The translations under genes were made by a program, and so were the position numbers. Under the pieces are notes generated by a model, which was given only the letters and a program-made list of their open reading frames with translations, was not told where the DNA came from and made no database searches. Positions 1 to 8,489 of a stretch of DNA of 64,000 bases are shown piece by piece; the stretch's first letter is position 1, and each line of letters opens with the position of its first letter. The DNA comes from Stackebrandtia albiflava (lineage in GTDB: Bacteria; Actinomycetota; Actinomycetes; Mycobacteriales; Micromonosporaceae): positions 1 to 64,000 of the forward strand of contig NZ_VLLL01000007.1 of NCBI RefSeq assembly GCF_007994225.1. The letters run 5' to 3'.

Positions 1-234
1 GCCCGCCAGGAACCGGCGAACGACTTCAAGCTTGAACGCAAACGAGAACGACCGCTTCGTCGCCTTGGCCACCAACGCTCCTCTACCGCGCACTTGCCAA
101 CGGTGATACAACCGCTTCACCGCCCACTCACTCACCGCCAACCGTGTTGCGACAGAACGTTCACCCCAACCGGCCTCAAACAAACCTATCGCCGCGACTT
201 GCTGCTCCTGCGACAACGAACTCTGTCCAGCCAT
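1..234 (-). CDS. IS3-family transposase OrfA (partial, C-terminus missing)
   Basis: The 78 visible codons start at ATG 234 (MAGQSSLSQEQQVAAIGLFE) and run off the window. They form a helix-turn-helix DNA-binding module: the stretch around GWGERSVATRLAVSEWAVKR reads as a recognition helix pair, followed by YHRWQVRGRGAL and a second start of a similar HTH (FKLEVVRRFLAG). This matches the N-terminal half of IS3-type OrfA, which binds the terminal repeats and is normally joined to the DDE catalytic OrfB by programmed -1 frameshifting. Codon use is less GC-extreme at third positions than in neighbouring genes, as expected for a mobile element. Intactness cannot be judged because most of the element is outside the window. 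Confidence 0.75.
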   Translation of the reverse strand, partial: MAGQSSLSQEQQVAAIGLFEAGWGERSVATRLAVSEWAVKRLYHRWQVRGRGALVAKATKRSFSFAFKLEVVRRFLAG

Positions 235-294
235 GACACTGCTCCCCAGAAATCGGAACTGAATTTCTCAGTCCAACTTCAGGGGAGCAGTTCA
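1..294 (-). mobile_element. IS3-family insertion sequence, end fragment
   Basis: Only one end of the element lies in the window; it continues past the left edge. Read on the minus strand, the outer end at 294 begins TGAACTGCTCCCCTGAAG, with the TGA terminus usual for IS3-family inverted repeats, and OrfA starts 60 bases inside it. Within the end there is a perfect nested inverted repeat: CTGCTCCCC at 239-247 facing GGGGAGCAG at 282-290, and an inner ACTGA/TCAGT pair at 258-262 and 268-272. The element ends 29 bases past the stop codon of the sugar isomerase at 324. The other end, OrfB and any target duplication are outside the window. Confidence 0.75.
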
Positions 295-323
295 GATACG
301 ACCGGCCCCACGTGGAAAACGGT

Positions 324-1328
324 CTACTTCGTGCTGAAGGCGGCGTCGAAGGACGCCGACGGGGGGTCGAAGGCCAGTGACCGGACGAACTCCACGGCCT
401 CGGCGGCGCCGCGCAGCCGGTCCATGCCCGCGTCCTCCCACTCGATGGAGATCGGGCCGTCGTATCCGATCGCGTTCAGGGTACGGAAGCAGTCCTCCCA
501 CGGGACGTCACCGTGGCCGGTGGAGACGAAGTCCCAACCGCGCCGCGGGTCGCCCCACGGCAGGTGCGAACCGAGCCTTCCGTTGCGGCCGTTGCCCACC
601 CGGCGACGGGTGTCCTTGCAGTCGACGTGGTAGATCCGGTCGGCGAAGTCCACCAGGAACCCGGCGGGGTCGATGTCCTGCCAGATCATGTGGCTCGGGT
701 CCCAGTTGAGCCCGAACGCCTCCCGGCGGCCGACCGCGTCCAACGCCGCCACCGTCGACCAGTAGTCGTAGGCGATCTCGGACGGGTGCACCTCGTGGGC
801 GAAGCGGACACCGACCTCGTCGAACACGTCGAGGACCGGGTTCCAGCGGTCGGCGAAGTCCCGGTACCCGGCCCGGATCACCTCGTCCGACACCGGCGGG
901 AACATCGCGACGTACTTCCAGATCGCCGAACCGGTGAAACCCACCACCGTGGACACACCGAGCCGGGCCGCCGCCCGGGCGGTCTGCTTCATCTCCTCCG
1001 CCGCGCGCCGGCGCACCCCCTCGGGATCACCGTCGCCCCACACCCGCTCGGGCAGGATGTCGCGGTGCCGGTGGTCGATGGGGTCGTCGCAGACGGCCTG
1101 ACCGACCAGGTGGTTCGAGATCGCCCACACCCCGAGCCCGTGCCGTTCCAGGGTCTCCCGCTTGGCGGCGAGGTAGTCGTCGTCCTCCACCACCCGGTGC
1201 ACGTCGAGGTGGTCACCCCAGCAGGCGATCTCCAGGCCGTCGTAACCCCATTCGGCGGCGTGCCGGCACAGGTCCTCGAACGGCATGTCGGCCCACTGGC
1301 CGGTGAACAGGGTGATCGGTCGCGTCAT
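324..1328 (-). CDS. Sugar phosphate isomerase/epimerase (xylose isomerase-like TIM barrel)
   Basis: 334 residues from ATG 1328, preceded by AAGGGA as ribosome binding site. Family features seen: an N-terminal [16 protein letters not shown] strand-helix, [27 protein letters not shown] and ISIEWEDAG, which place the metal-binding Glu/Asp/His residues of the AP-endonuclease-2-like TIM barrel. Members isomerise or epimerise keto sugars and inositol derivatives with a divalent metal in the cytoplasm. It is the last gene of the operon and its ATG overlaps the stop of the preceding isomerase by 4 bases (ATGA). Substrate is not deducible; the partner oxidoreductase suggests oxidation followed by isomerisation of a sugar or cyclitol. 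Confidence 0.85.
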   Translation of the reverse strand: MTRPITLFTGQWADMPFEDLCRHAAEWGYDGLEIACWGDHLDVHRVVEDDDYLAAKRETLERHGLGVWAISNHLVGQAVCDDPIDHRHRDILPERVWGDGDPEGVRRRAAEEMKQTARAAARLGVSTVVGFTGSAIWKYVAMFPPVSDEVIRAGYRDFADRWNPVLDVFDEVGVRFAHEVHPSEIAYDYWSTVAALDAVGRREAFGLNWDPSHMIWQDIDPAGFLVDFADRIYHVDCKDTRRRVGNGRNGRLGSHLPWGDPRRGWDFVSTGHGDVPWEDCFRTLNAIGYDGPISIEWEDAGMDRLRGAAEAVEFVRSLAFDPPSASFDAAFSTK

Positions 1329-2221
1329 GATGTTTCCCTTCCGCGGCGCGGGTTGTCGGTTCCGGCGGCGTCGCGCAGCCGCCGCAGATGGTCGAGACCG
1401 TCGGTGGCCAGGGCGTTCTGGCTCTCGGCGAGCGGACGCCAGATGGAGGCGGCCGTGGCGATGCTGGCGTTCTCGGCGGTGAAGGACTCGATGACGAGGG
1501 GCCCCTCGTATCCGGCGGTGTCGAGCGCCCCAAGGAAACCCGGCCAGTCGATGTGGTCGCGACCGGGCGCGCCCCGGTCGTTGCCGCTGACCTGGACGTG
1601 CGCGATGGCGTCGCCCGCGGCGGCGACGGCGGCGGCGATGTCGGTCTCCTCGATGTTCATGTGGTACACGTCGAGGGCGAGCCCGCAGTGTTCCCCGGGG
1701 AGCCCGGCGATCGCCTCCAGTCCCTGCGCGACGGTGTTGACGAGGCTGGTCTCGTACCGGTTCAACGGTTCCACCGCGACCCGGATCCCGGCCCGGCCGG
1801 CGTACTCCACGACCGGCCACAGCGCGCCGCGCAGCTGCTCGTAGGCGTCCTGCCGTTCGCGCTCGGTCATGCGCCAGGTGCGTCCCACCGAGGTGTAGGC
1901 GGGGCCGGCGATCACCGGGGAACCGAGTTCGGCGGCGACGTCCACCACGTGACACAGATAGTCCTGTGTGGATTCGATGATCGGCCGGGGGGCCGCCGTC
2001 AACTCACGGCCCCGCCCCATCACCAGGACGACGGTCGCGGCCAGGCCGAGGTCGTCCAACAGGCGGCGCGCCCTGCCGGGATCCCAGTCGCCGGGGGCCT
2101 CCACCGGCAGTTCGATGACGTCGAAACCCCAGTCGCGCACCCTCGGCGCGATTCCGGCGAGGGCGTCGTCGGTCAACGGCGACGTCCACACCCAGGTGTT
2201 GACGCCCAACGCGTTACGCAT
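1325..2221 (-). CDS. Sugar isomerase/epimerase, TIM-barrel (tagatose/psicose 3-epimerase-like)
   Basis: 298 residues from ATG 2221 ([20 protein letters not shown]); a longer frame upstream has no homologous look, and GGAAGGAA sits just before this ATG. Conserved elements resemble D-tagatose/D-psicose 3-epimerases: VNTWVW at the first strand, [19 protein letters not shown] (metal Glu), [12 protein letters not shown] (metal Asp/His), [13 protein letters not shown] and LVIESF (second metal Glu). The family moves a keto group or inverts C3 using a metal-bound enediolate. It is co-transcribed between the binding protein and the second isomerase, and overlaps the latter by 4 bases. A substrate such as psicose, an inositol ketone or another rare ketose is inference. 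Confidence 0.85.
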   Translation of the reverse strand: MRNALGVNTWVWTSPLTDDALAGIAPRVRDWGFDVIELPVEAPGDWDPGRARRLLDDLGLAATVVLVMGRGRELTAAPRPIIESTQDYLCHVVDVAAELGSPVIAGPAYTSVGRTWRMTERERQDAYEQLRGALWPVVEYAGRAGIRVAVEPLNRYETSLVNTVAQGLEAIAGLPGEHCGLALDVYHMNIEETDIAAAVAAAGDAIAHVQVSGNDRGAPGRDHIDWPGFLGALDTAGYEGPLVIESFTAENASIATAASIWRPLAESQNALATDGLDHLRRLRDAAGTDNPRRGRETS

Positions 2222-2250
2222 GTCGGGTGGTTCCTTCCAACCGTGGCGAG

Positions 2251-2290
2251 GACCGGCCCACCGGTGGCGTACGCCGCCGGTGGGCCGGTC
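2251..2290 (-). promoter_or_regulatory. Strong intercistronic hairpin after the binding-protein gene
   Basis: Perfect 14-base arms GACCGGCCCACCGG (2251-2264) and its complement (2277-2290), with GCGTACGC near the tip. It sits 4 bases beyond the binding-protein stop and has no T-run. In sugar ABC operons, hairpins here often stabilise upstream mRNA or partly terminate, which raises the binding protein over downstream genes; that role is inferred. Confidence 0.7.
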
Positions 2291-2294
2291 AGGA

Positions 2295-3494
2295 CTAACG
2301 ATCCTGCCACGCGTCGGGGAACCCGGGCAGGTCCTCGCCACCGAACTTCGCGTAGTGCAGGCTCGGCATGTCGGCGTTGCGCTCCAGGTACTCGTCCAGG
2401 TCGGCGTCGGTGATCGGGTCCTGCGGCAGCACCCACTCCGACGGCACCTCCTCACCGTTGAGGATCTTCACGGCCGCCAGGATCGGCGTGCGCCACTGGA
2501 AGTTGGAGTACACCGGCGCGATCGCGGTGATACCGGTCTCCTTCCACTTGCGCAGGAACGACAGCTCGTCCTCACCGACCATCACCGGGTACGGCTTTCC
2601 GGCGTCCTCGAACGCCTCCAGCGCCGCGACCGCGCCGTCACCGGCGTCCATCCAGATGCCGTCGACGTCGCCGCGCTGCAGGTACTGCGTGACGATGTCC
2701 TTGATGGTGGCGCCGTCGCCCTCGGTGAACTCGAATCCGAGCACGTCGAGCTCACTGTCGTTGAAGATCTGCTCGGCGGCGGCCCAGCGGTTCTCCAGCA
2801 CGTCCACACCCGGCAGGATGCGCAACGCCAGGACGGTGGAACCCGGCTCCAGGTTGTCGACCAGGAACTCCGCGCCGTCGGCGCCGTACGCGTAGCCGCC
2901 GATCGGGTGGATGAACGTGACTGCGCAGTCGGTGTTGACGCCGCGGTCGAACACGATCACCGGCACGCCGCTGTCGCAGGCGGCCTGCACGGCCGGGGTC
3001 AACGTCGCGGTCGTCGACGGGGAGATGATGATGGTGTCGCAGTCACCGGCGTCGACGAACGCCTGGATGTCGGAGATCTGCTGGTTGTCGTCGTCGGCGG
3101 CGTCCGACACCCGGAACTCGCCGATGTCGCCGGACTCCTGCAGCACCTCGACCTGCTGCTGCATGGTGATCCAGCCGGTGACCCGCCACGGGTTGGAGAC
3201 CGAGGCGTTGGAGAAGCAGACCGTCGCGTCGCCGCCCTCCTTGGCGAACGCCGCGGTGTCGACCCATTCGGGTTCGATCGCCTGGAGCCACGGTTCGTCG
3301 GCGGAGCCCTCCGGGGTCACGTCCCGCTGCGCGAGCTGCCGGTCGAAGTCCTCCTGCACGAACCAGTCGCCCTCGGCGGAGGTCTGGTCGTCACCGGTGT
3401 CGGCCTGGTCGTCGGCGGGTGCGTCGGTCGTACAGCCGGTCAGCACCAGACCGGCGATCGCCAGACCCGCCAGGGCGGGTTTTGTCAGTCGCAT
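2295..3494 (-). CDS. Sugar ABC transporter substrate-binding lipoprotein
   Basis: 399 residues from ATG 3494. The N-terminus is a lipoprotein signal with lipobox LTGC, Cys21 being the lipid-anchored residue, then an acidic linker rich in Asp/Thr. The rest resembles periplasmic-binding-protein family 4 (ribose/rhizopine/autoinducer type): SVSNPWRVTGWITMQQQVEV for the first ligand strand, DTIIISPSTTATLTPAVQAA, GVPVIVFDRGVNTDC, and GIWMDAGDGAVAALEAFEDA. It would sit on the outer face of the membrane and deliver a sugar or cyclitol to the two permeases encoded just upstream. The gene starts 9 bases after the first permease ends, in a tight operon, and is followed by a strong hairpin. Confidence 0.9.
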   Translation of the reverse strand: MRLTKPALAGLAIAGLVLTGCTTDAPADDQADTGDDQTSAEGDWFVQEDFDRQLAQRDVTPEGSADEPWLQAIEPEWVDTAAFAKEGGDATVCFSNASVSNPWRVTGWITMQQQVEVLQESGDIGEFRVSDAADDDNQQISDIQAFVDAGDCDTIIISPSTTATLTPAVQAACDSGVPVIVFDRGVNTDCAVTFIHPIGGYAYGADGAEFLVDNLEPGSTVLALRILPGVDVLENRWAAAEQIFNDSELDVLGFEFTEGDGATIKDIVTQYLQRGDVDGIWMDAGDGAVAALEAFEDAGKPYPVMVGEDELSFLRKWKETGITAIAPVYSNFQWRTPILAAVKILNGEEVPSEWVLPQDPITDADLDEYLERNADMPSLHYAKFGGEDLPGFPDAWQDR

Positions 3495-3503
3495 GTTGCA
3501 CTC

Positions 3504-4529
3504 CTATGGGGTCGCCACGTCGGTGTGGCGGGGTGTGGGGTGGGTTTCGGTGACGGTGCGGGCGCGACGGGCCCGATCGATCGCGGCGTAGGCGACCGCC
3601 GCGATGATGATCAGTCCCTGCGCCGCGGGCCGTACGGTCGACGGCACGCTGAGTTGGTTGAACAAGGTGAACAGTGCTTCCACGGTGAGGGCGCCCGCCA
3701 TCGCGGCGACCACCCAGCCGCGTCCGCCGCCCAGGACGACGCCGCCGAGGACGACCGCGGTGATGGCCGTGAACTCCATCCCCTCCCCGACCTGGGCGGT
3801 CACCCCGGCGTAACCGCCGATGAGGATGCCCGCGCCGGTGGCGAGGAACCCGGACAGCGTGAACGCGGCGGTCTTGACCCACCAGACCCGGGCACCGGCG
3901 AACCGGGCGGCCTGGTCGTTGTCGCCGACGGCGATGAGCGTGCGGCCCCACGGGGACCGCATCAGGAACACCGCGCCGACACCGACGACGAGCACGATCA
4001 GCAGGGCCCACGGCAGTTGCCCGATGAGTGGGACGTCGTCGACACCCTGGCGTCCGGCCGCACGGAACGCCGTCGAGAGCGACCCGGTGGGGGCGCCGCC
4101 GGTGAGCCAGCGGATCGCCCCGTACAGCACGAGCATGGTGCCCAGTGTCGTGATGATCGACGGCACCTTCAGCAGGGTGGTGACGAGGCCGTTGACCAGG
4201 CCCACCACGATGCCGCCGGCGAACATCAACAGGATCACCGGCAGTGTCGCGGACTCGTTCCCGTCGATGAGGAGCGCCGCGATCACGACCTGCGCGCCCA
4301 CCAGTGAACCGACCGACAGGTCGAACTCCCCGGACACGATCACGAAGTACTGGCCGATGGCGAGCAGGATCAGCGGCGCGGCCTTCTTCACGAACGCCAT
4401 CAGGGACATCGGTTCGGCGAAACCGGGGTTCAGCGCGAAGACGACGGCGAAGATGACCGCCAGCAGTACGAACACGGTCGCGTTGCTGCTGAGGATCCGG
4501 GAGGTGATCCCGGAGACGGTGGTCCTCAC
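3504..4529 (-). CDS. Sugar ABC transporter permease (RbsC-like)
   Basis: 341 residues from GTG 4529, which overlaps the stop of the upstream permease as GTGA; longer upstream frames are antisense to that gene. About eight to ten hydrophobic segments. Family signatures include QYFVIVSGEFDLSVGSLVGA, the VPSIITTLGTMLVLYGAIRW segment, GRTLIAVGDNDQAARFAG and the cytoplasmic loop AVVLGGVVLGGGRGWV, which contacts the ATPase. This is the BPD_transp_2 fold of ribose/galactose-type importers. With the neighbouring permease it probably forms a heterodimeric channel. The end is rich in Arg/Thr and lies in the cytoplasm. Confidence 0.9.
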   Translation of the reverse strand: MRTTVSGITSRILSSNATVFVLLAVIFAVVFALNPGFAEPMSLMAFVKKAAPLILLAIGQYFVIVSGEFDLSVGSLVGAQVVIAALLIDGNESATLPVILLMFAGGIVVGLVNGLVTTLLKVPSIITTLGTMLVLYGAIRWLTGGAPTGSLSTAFRAAGRQGVDDVPLIGQLPWALLIVLVVGVGAVFLMRSPWGRTLIAVGDNDQAARFAGARVWWVKTAAFTLSGFLATGAGILIGGYAGVTAQVGEGMEFTAITAVVLGGVVLGGGRGWVVAAMAGALTVEALFTLFNQLSVPSTVRPAAQGLIIIAAVAYAAIDRARRARTVTETHPTPRHTDVATP

Positions 4530-5593
4530 GCCACTCCTCCCTTCACGTGTGCCGCTTCGGCGCCGTCGCCCGGAGCCGGCCGGGGCGGTGGATCGACGTG
4601 GCCGCCGAACCGGTCGGGTTTGCGGGTGAGCCTCCTGCGGGCGTAGATCGCGACGGCGGCGATGATGATGACGCCGCGCAGGACGTCCTTTATGAACGGG
4701 TCGACGCTCAACACGTTGAAGACGGTGTCGAGTGTCGCCAGGATGAACACGCCGCCGAGGGTCCCGCCGATGCCGCCGCGGCCACCCAGCAGGTACGTGC
4801 CGCCCAGCACGACGGCCGCGATCGACTCCAGGTCGTACCCGTCGTCGTATACGAGCGCGCTGCCGGTCCCGAACCGGGACGCGATGAGCAGTCCCGCCAC
4901 GCCGGCGGCGACCGCGCACAGGATGTGGGCGACGATCACGGTCCGGTCGGTGCGCACGCCCGACATGCGGGCGACGTCGGTGTCGCCGCCGACGGCGAAC
5001 ATGTGGTGACCGGTGCGGGTGTAGTGCAGGAACCAGATCCCGGCGCCCGCCAGCGCGACCATGACGATCGCCGACAACGGCAGCGGCCCGATCCGGGTGT
5101 ACCCGAACGCCTGGAAGGCGGGCGCGACCTCACCGGCGGGGCCGGCGTACCAGGTGTCGAGGTAGCCCTTGACGATGAGTCCGACGCCCAGGGTCGCGAT
5201 GAACGCGTTCACCTTGAGCTTGGTGACGACCAGGCCGTTGACGAGCCCGATGACGGCGGCGACGCCGAGCGCGGCGGCCATCGCCAGCGGGATGCGGGCC
5301 GGATCTCCGTCCATCGTGGTCGCGGCCACCAGGCTCGACAGCGCGACCACGTACCCGACCGACAGGTCCAGGGACCGGCACAGGATGACCAGGGTCTGCC
5401 CGATCGCGATGAAGCCCAGCAGGCTGGACCGGGTGAGCATGTCGACCAGGTTGGCGTTGCTGAACAGGGTGTCGCCGGTGGCTGCCACGACGATGCCGCC
5501 GACGAGCAGGATCCCCAGCAGCGCCAGGTACACCACCGTGGTGGTGCTCAGCGGCGCCCGGCGCGCCGTCGCGGTGGACGAGGTGGGTTTCAT
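4526..5593 (-). CDS. Sugar ABC transporter permease (RbsC-like)
   Basis: 355 residues from ATG 5593, overlapping the ATPase stop as ATGA. Hydrophobic throughout, with the family motifs GQTLVILCRSLDLSVGYVVA, VNAFIATLGVGLIVKGYLDT, HHMFAVGGDTDVARMSGVRT and IAAVVLGGTYLLGGRGGIGG (the EAA-like loop that docks on the ATPase). It is paralogous to the permease that follows; two different permeases in one operon point to a heterodimer. The C-terminal tail (about residues 315-355) is Pro/Arg-rich and not part of the membrane domain. Confidence 0.9.
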   Translation of the reverse strand: MKPTSSTATARRAPLSTTTVVYLALLGILLVGGIVVAATGDTLFSNANLVDMLTRSSLLGFIAIGQTLVILCRSLDLSVGYVVALSSLVAATTMDGDPARIPLAMAAALGVAAVIGLVNGLVVTKLKVNAFIATLGVGLIVKGYLDTWYAGPAGEVAPAFQAFGYTRIGPLPLSAIVMVALAGAGIWFLHYTRTGHHMFAVGGDTDVARMSGVRTDRTVIVAHILCAVAAGVAGLLIASRFGTGSALVYDDGYDLESIAAVVLGGTYLLGGRGGIGGTLGGVFILATLDTVFNVLSVDPFIKDVLRGVIIIAAVAIYARRRLTRKPDRFGGHVDPPPRPAPGDGAEAAHVKGGVA

Positions 5594-7098
5594 CGGGCGG
5601 CTCCGGTGTTCTGCCCGGTCGCAAGGGCCATGATGGTCTCCTCCGCGGTGTCGGCGGGAAGCCGTGCGGCGTCGAGTTCACCGCTGATCACGCCGTCCCG
5701 CATCACGACGATCCGGTCGGCCATCCCGATCACCTCGGAGAGCTCGGACGAGATCAGCAGGATCGCCATGCCTGCGGCGGCGAGTTCCCGGATCAGGGTG
5801 TAGACGGCGTGTTTGGCGCCGACGTCGATGCCGCGTGTCGGTTCGTCCAGGATCATGACGCGCGGTTCGATGACCAGCCACTTCGCCAGGACGACCTTCT
5901 GCTGGTTGCCGCCGGACAGGAACCTGACCTCCTGGTCGTGGCCGCGCGCCACCAGCTCCAGTGACGACAGCAGGCCGGGGACCGCCTTGGCGGCGCGGCC
6001 CGCCGACCGGGGCCGCACCGCGTCCAGCACGAGCCGCGCGTTGGCGGCGATCGACTGGTTGAGGGCGAGGCCCTGCGTCTTGCGGTCCTCGGTGACGAGT
6101 CCGATGCCGTACCGCACCGCCTGCCGGGGGGAGCGGATCCGGGCGCCCTCACCGTCCACCTCGACACGTCCCACGGTGAACGGCGCGATGCCGAACAGGG
6201 CGTGCGCCAGTTCGGTGCGGCCACTGCCCTGGAGGCCCGCGAAGCCGACGATCTCACCGGACCGCACCGACAGGTCCACTCCGTCGAGTTGCGTGTTGCC
6301 GCCGCCGGTCACCCGCAGCCGGACGTCGCCGAGCGCGGTGCCGGGCAGTTTCGGCGGGAAGAAGCCGGTGATCGAGCGGCCCACCATCTTCCGTACCAGG
6401 TCGTCGGTGGTGAGGTCGGCGGTGTCCGAGGTGTCGACGAGCGCGCCGTCCTTGAGGACGGTCACCCGGTCGCACAGGTCGAAGATCTCCTTCAGACGGT
6501 GCGACACGTACAGGACGGCGACACCGAGCTGCTTGAGCCGTTCGATCAGCCGGTACAGCAACGCGACCTCGCGTCCGGCGAGGGCGGCGGTGGGCTCGTC
6601 CATCGAGATGATGCGGGCGTCGTGCGACATCGCCTTGACGATCTCGACGATCTGCTGCTCGGCGACCGACAGGTTGCGCACCCTCGCGCGCGCCGACAGG
6701 CCGGTGACTCCCAGGTCCTCCAGCAGCCGCCGGGTGTCGGCGACCATCCGGCGGCGGTCCACCATCCCGCGCCGCCGGGGTTCCCGCCCCAGGTACACGT
6801 TCTCGGCGACGGTGCGGTCGGGGAGCAGGTTGAACTCCTGGAACACCGTCGACACGCCGGCCCGTTGCGCGGCGGCGGGGTGGCCGAACCGCACCGGCTC
6901 GCCGTCGAGGGTGACGGTGCCCGCGTCGGCGGTGTACACGCCCGCGAGGATCTTCATGAGCGTGGACTTGCCGGCGCCGTTCTCACCGACCAGCGCGTGC
7001 ACCTCACCGGGCCGGACCGTCAGGTCCACCCCGTGCAGTACCCGGACGCCCAGGAACGACTTCTGGATGCCCGTCATCGTCAGCAGTGGCGCGGTCAC
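5590..7098 (-). CDS. Sugar ABC transporter ATP-binding protein, fused double ATPase (RbsA-like)
   Basis: 502 residues from GTG 7098 (overlap GTGA with the oxidoreductase stop). Two ABC domains in tandem. The first has Walker A GENGAGKST at 38-46, signature LSVAEQQ and Walker B IISMDEPTAAL. The second has the degenerate Walker A GLQGSGRTEL, where Lys is Arg, then LSGGNQQKV and MILDEPTRGID. This asymmetry, with one competent and one weakened site, is typical of RbsA/MglA/XylG ATPases. It would energise import through the two permeases encoded next. Longer upstream frames are antisense to the oxidoreductase gene, and the GTG gives translational coupling. Confidence 0.93.
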   Translation of the reverse strand: MTAPLLTMTGIQKSFLGVRVLHGVDLTVRPGEVHALVGENGAGKSTLMKILAGVYTADAGTVTLDGEPVRFGHPAAAQRAGVSTVFQEFNLLPDRTVAENVYLGREPRRRGMVDRRRMVADTRRLLEDLGVTGLSARARVRNLSVAEQQIVEIVKAMSHDARIISMDEPTAALAGREVALLYRLIERLKQLGVAVLYVSHRLKEIFDLCDRVTVLKDGALVDTSDTADLTTDDLVRKMVGRSITGFFPPKLPGTALGDVRLRVTGGGNTQLDGVDLSVRSGEIVGFAGLQGSGRTELAHALFGIAPFTVGRVEVDGEGARIRSPRQAVRYGIGLVTEDRKTQGLALNQSIAANARLVLDAVRPRSAGRAAKAVPGLLSSLELVARGHDQEVRFLSGGNQQKVVLAKWLVIEPRVMILDEPTRGIDVGAKHAVYTLIRELAAAGMAILLISSELSEVIGMADRIVVMRDGVISGELDAARLPADTAEETIMALATGQNTGAAR

Positions 7099-8216
7099 GG
7101 CGACACCTCCACCCACCCGCCGCGCTCGGCGGAGTCCAGTACGGCCGCGGCGATGCGCGCGGCTCGGGCGCCGTCGACGAACCGGGGCAGGCCGTCGGGG
7201 GACTCCCCGGCGACGGCCGCGGCGGTGTCGGCGACGAACGCGTTGAAACAGTCCTGGTAGCCCTGGGCGTGCCCGGCGGGCACCCGGGACAGCCGCGCCG
7301 CCTCCGCGCCCAGCGTCGCCGGGTCCCGGACCAGGAGGCTGCTGTGGTCGCGCCTTCCCAGCCACAGCAGTTCGGGCTGCTCCTGGTCGAAGCTCAACGT
7401 GGCCTCGGTGCCCGAGATCTCCAGCAGCATCCGGTTCTTCCGGCCCGCCGAGACCTGACTGATGACGGCGGTGCCGACCATCCCGGCGGCGGTGGCGAAC
7501 TGGAGGGTCGTGATGTCTTCGGTGTCGACCGGCGCCCCCCGGTGACTGTGCACGGTGGACAGTTGGGCGGAAACCCGGGTGATGCGGTCGCCGGTGACGA
7601 ACTCCAACAGGTCGCACCAGTGTGAACCGATGTCGCCGAACGCCCGCAGCGGCCCGCCCAGCTCGGCGCTCACCCGCCAGTTGTCGTCGTCGGCACGCAG
7701 CAGCCAGTCCTGCAGGTAGCTGCCGTGCGCCAGCGACAACGCGCCCAGTTCACCGGCGGCGATCCGGTCGCGGGCCTCCCGCATCATCGGGTGGAACCGG
7801 TTGACGAACGGGACCGTCGCGACCACGCCGGCGGCCTCGGCGGCGGCGGCCATCGCGGCGGCGGAGTCGGCGTCCACCGAAAGGGGCTTCTCGCACACGA
7901 CGTGCTTGCCGGCCGCGATCGCGGCCTTGGCGAGCTGTTCGTGGAGGTGGTTGGGGGTGCAGATGTGGACCACGTCGACCTCGGGGTCGGCGAGCAGCGC
8001 GTCGGTGTCGGGGTGTGCCCGCCAGGCGCCGATCTCGGCGGCGATCGCCGGGCCGCGTTCGGGCGTCGAGCCGGACACGGCGGCCACCGCCCCGCCGGCG
8101 GCGTGCACCGCCCGCGAGTGGACGCGCCCCATGAAACCGGTCCCTATGATTCCGGCGCGGTAACCGGGTCGGGTCGCACCTCCCGCTCCGGCGACTGTGT
8201 CCTCGCTTACTGCCAT
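7095..8216 (-). CDS. Gfo/Idh/MocA-family NAD(P)-dependent oxidoreductase
   Basis: 373 residues from ATG 8216. Rossmann glycine motif GTGFMG at 25-30, the family's catalytic EKP at 109-111 (VCEKPLS), and a C-terminal substrate domain with FGDIGSHWCDLLEF, which carries the usual Asp/His pair (DxxxH). Such enzymes oxidise sugars, inositols or sugar amines at one hydroxyl. As first gene of the operon with two isomerases it probably starts catabolism of the imported compound. The ATG lies about 7 bases after a -10-like hexamer, so the mRNA is probably leaderless and controlled by the adjacent palindrome. Substrate unknown; inositol dehydrogenase is one possibility. Confidence 0.9.
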   Translation of the reverse strand: MAVSEDTVAGAGGATRPGYRAGIIGTGFMGRVHSRAVHAAGGAVAAVSGSTPERGPAIAAEIGAWRAHPDTDALLADPEVDVVHICTPNHLHEQLAKAAIAAGKHVVCEKPLSVDADSAAAMAAAAEAAGVVATVPFVNRFHPMMREARDRIAAGELGALSLAHGSYLQDWLLRADDDNWRVSAELGGPLRAFGDIGSHWCDLLEFVTGDRITRVSAQLSTVHSHRGAPVDTEDITTLQFATAAGMVGTAVISQVSAGRKNRMLLEISGTEATLSFDQEQPELLWLGRRDHSSLLVRDPATLGAEAARLSRVPAGHAQGYQDCFNAFVADTAAAVAGESPDGLPRFVDGARAARIAAAVLDSAERGGWVEVSP

Positions 8217-8251
8217 GGCCGAACAGTGTCAGGACTTATGACACTTGTCAA
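8216..8251 (-). promoter_or_regulatory. Leaderless promoter with embedded operator for the sugar operon
   Basis: On the minus strand TTGACA (8251-8246) is followed after 17 bases by CACTGT (8228-8223, with the key A2 and T6), which puts +1 on or next to the ATG at 8216. Between and over these hexamers lies a perfect palindrome: GTGTCA (8226-8231), seven bases, TGACAC (8239-8244). A repressor bound there would block polymerase. The divergent ROK gene is the obvious candidate regulator; this pairing is inferred. Confidence 0.65.
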
Positions 8252-8489
8252 GCAAAAGTTGCCGGGCAGCGGTGAATAGTTGCGCATTCGAGACCATAAG
8301 ATGGCTGTGGTTCACTGAGAACTCCCGATCGGGCCGACCACCACCGCGAATCCGGACCGCCACCCGGCCGTCCACACAGCCGAGCGGCGGCCGACGACGG
8401 GATCTCGACCGCACCACGTCGCCCCCGCGAGGCCGCCGCACGCCCCGCGAGACGCGACCACCACCGAACGCGACGAAGAGACGGGGAAC

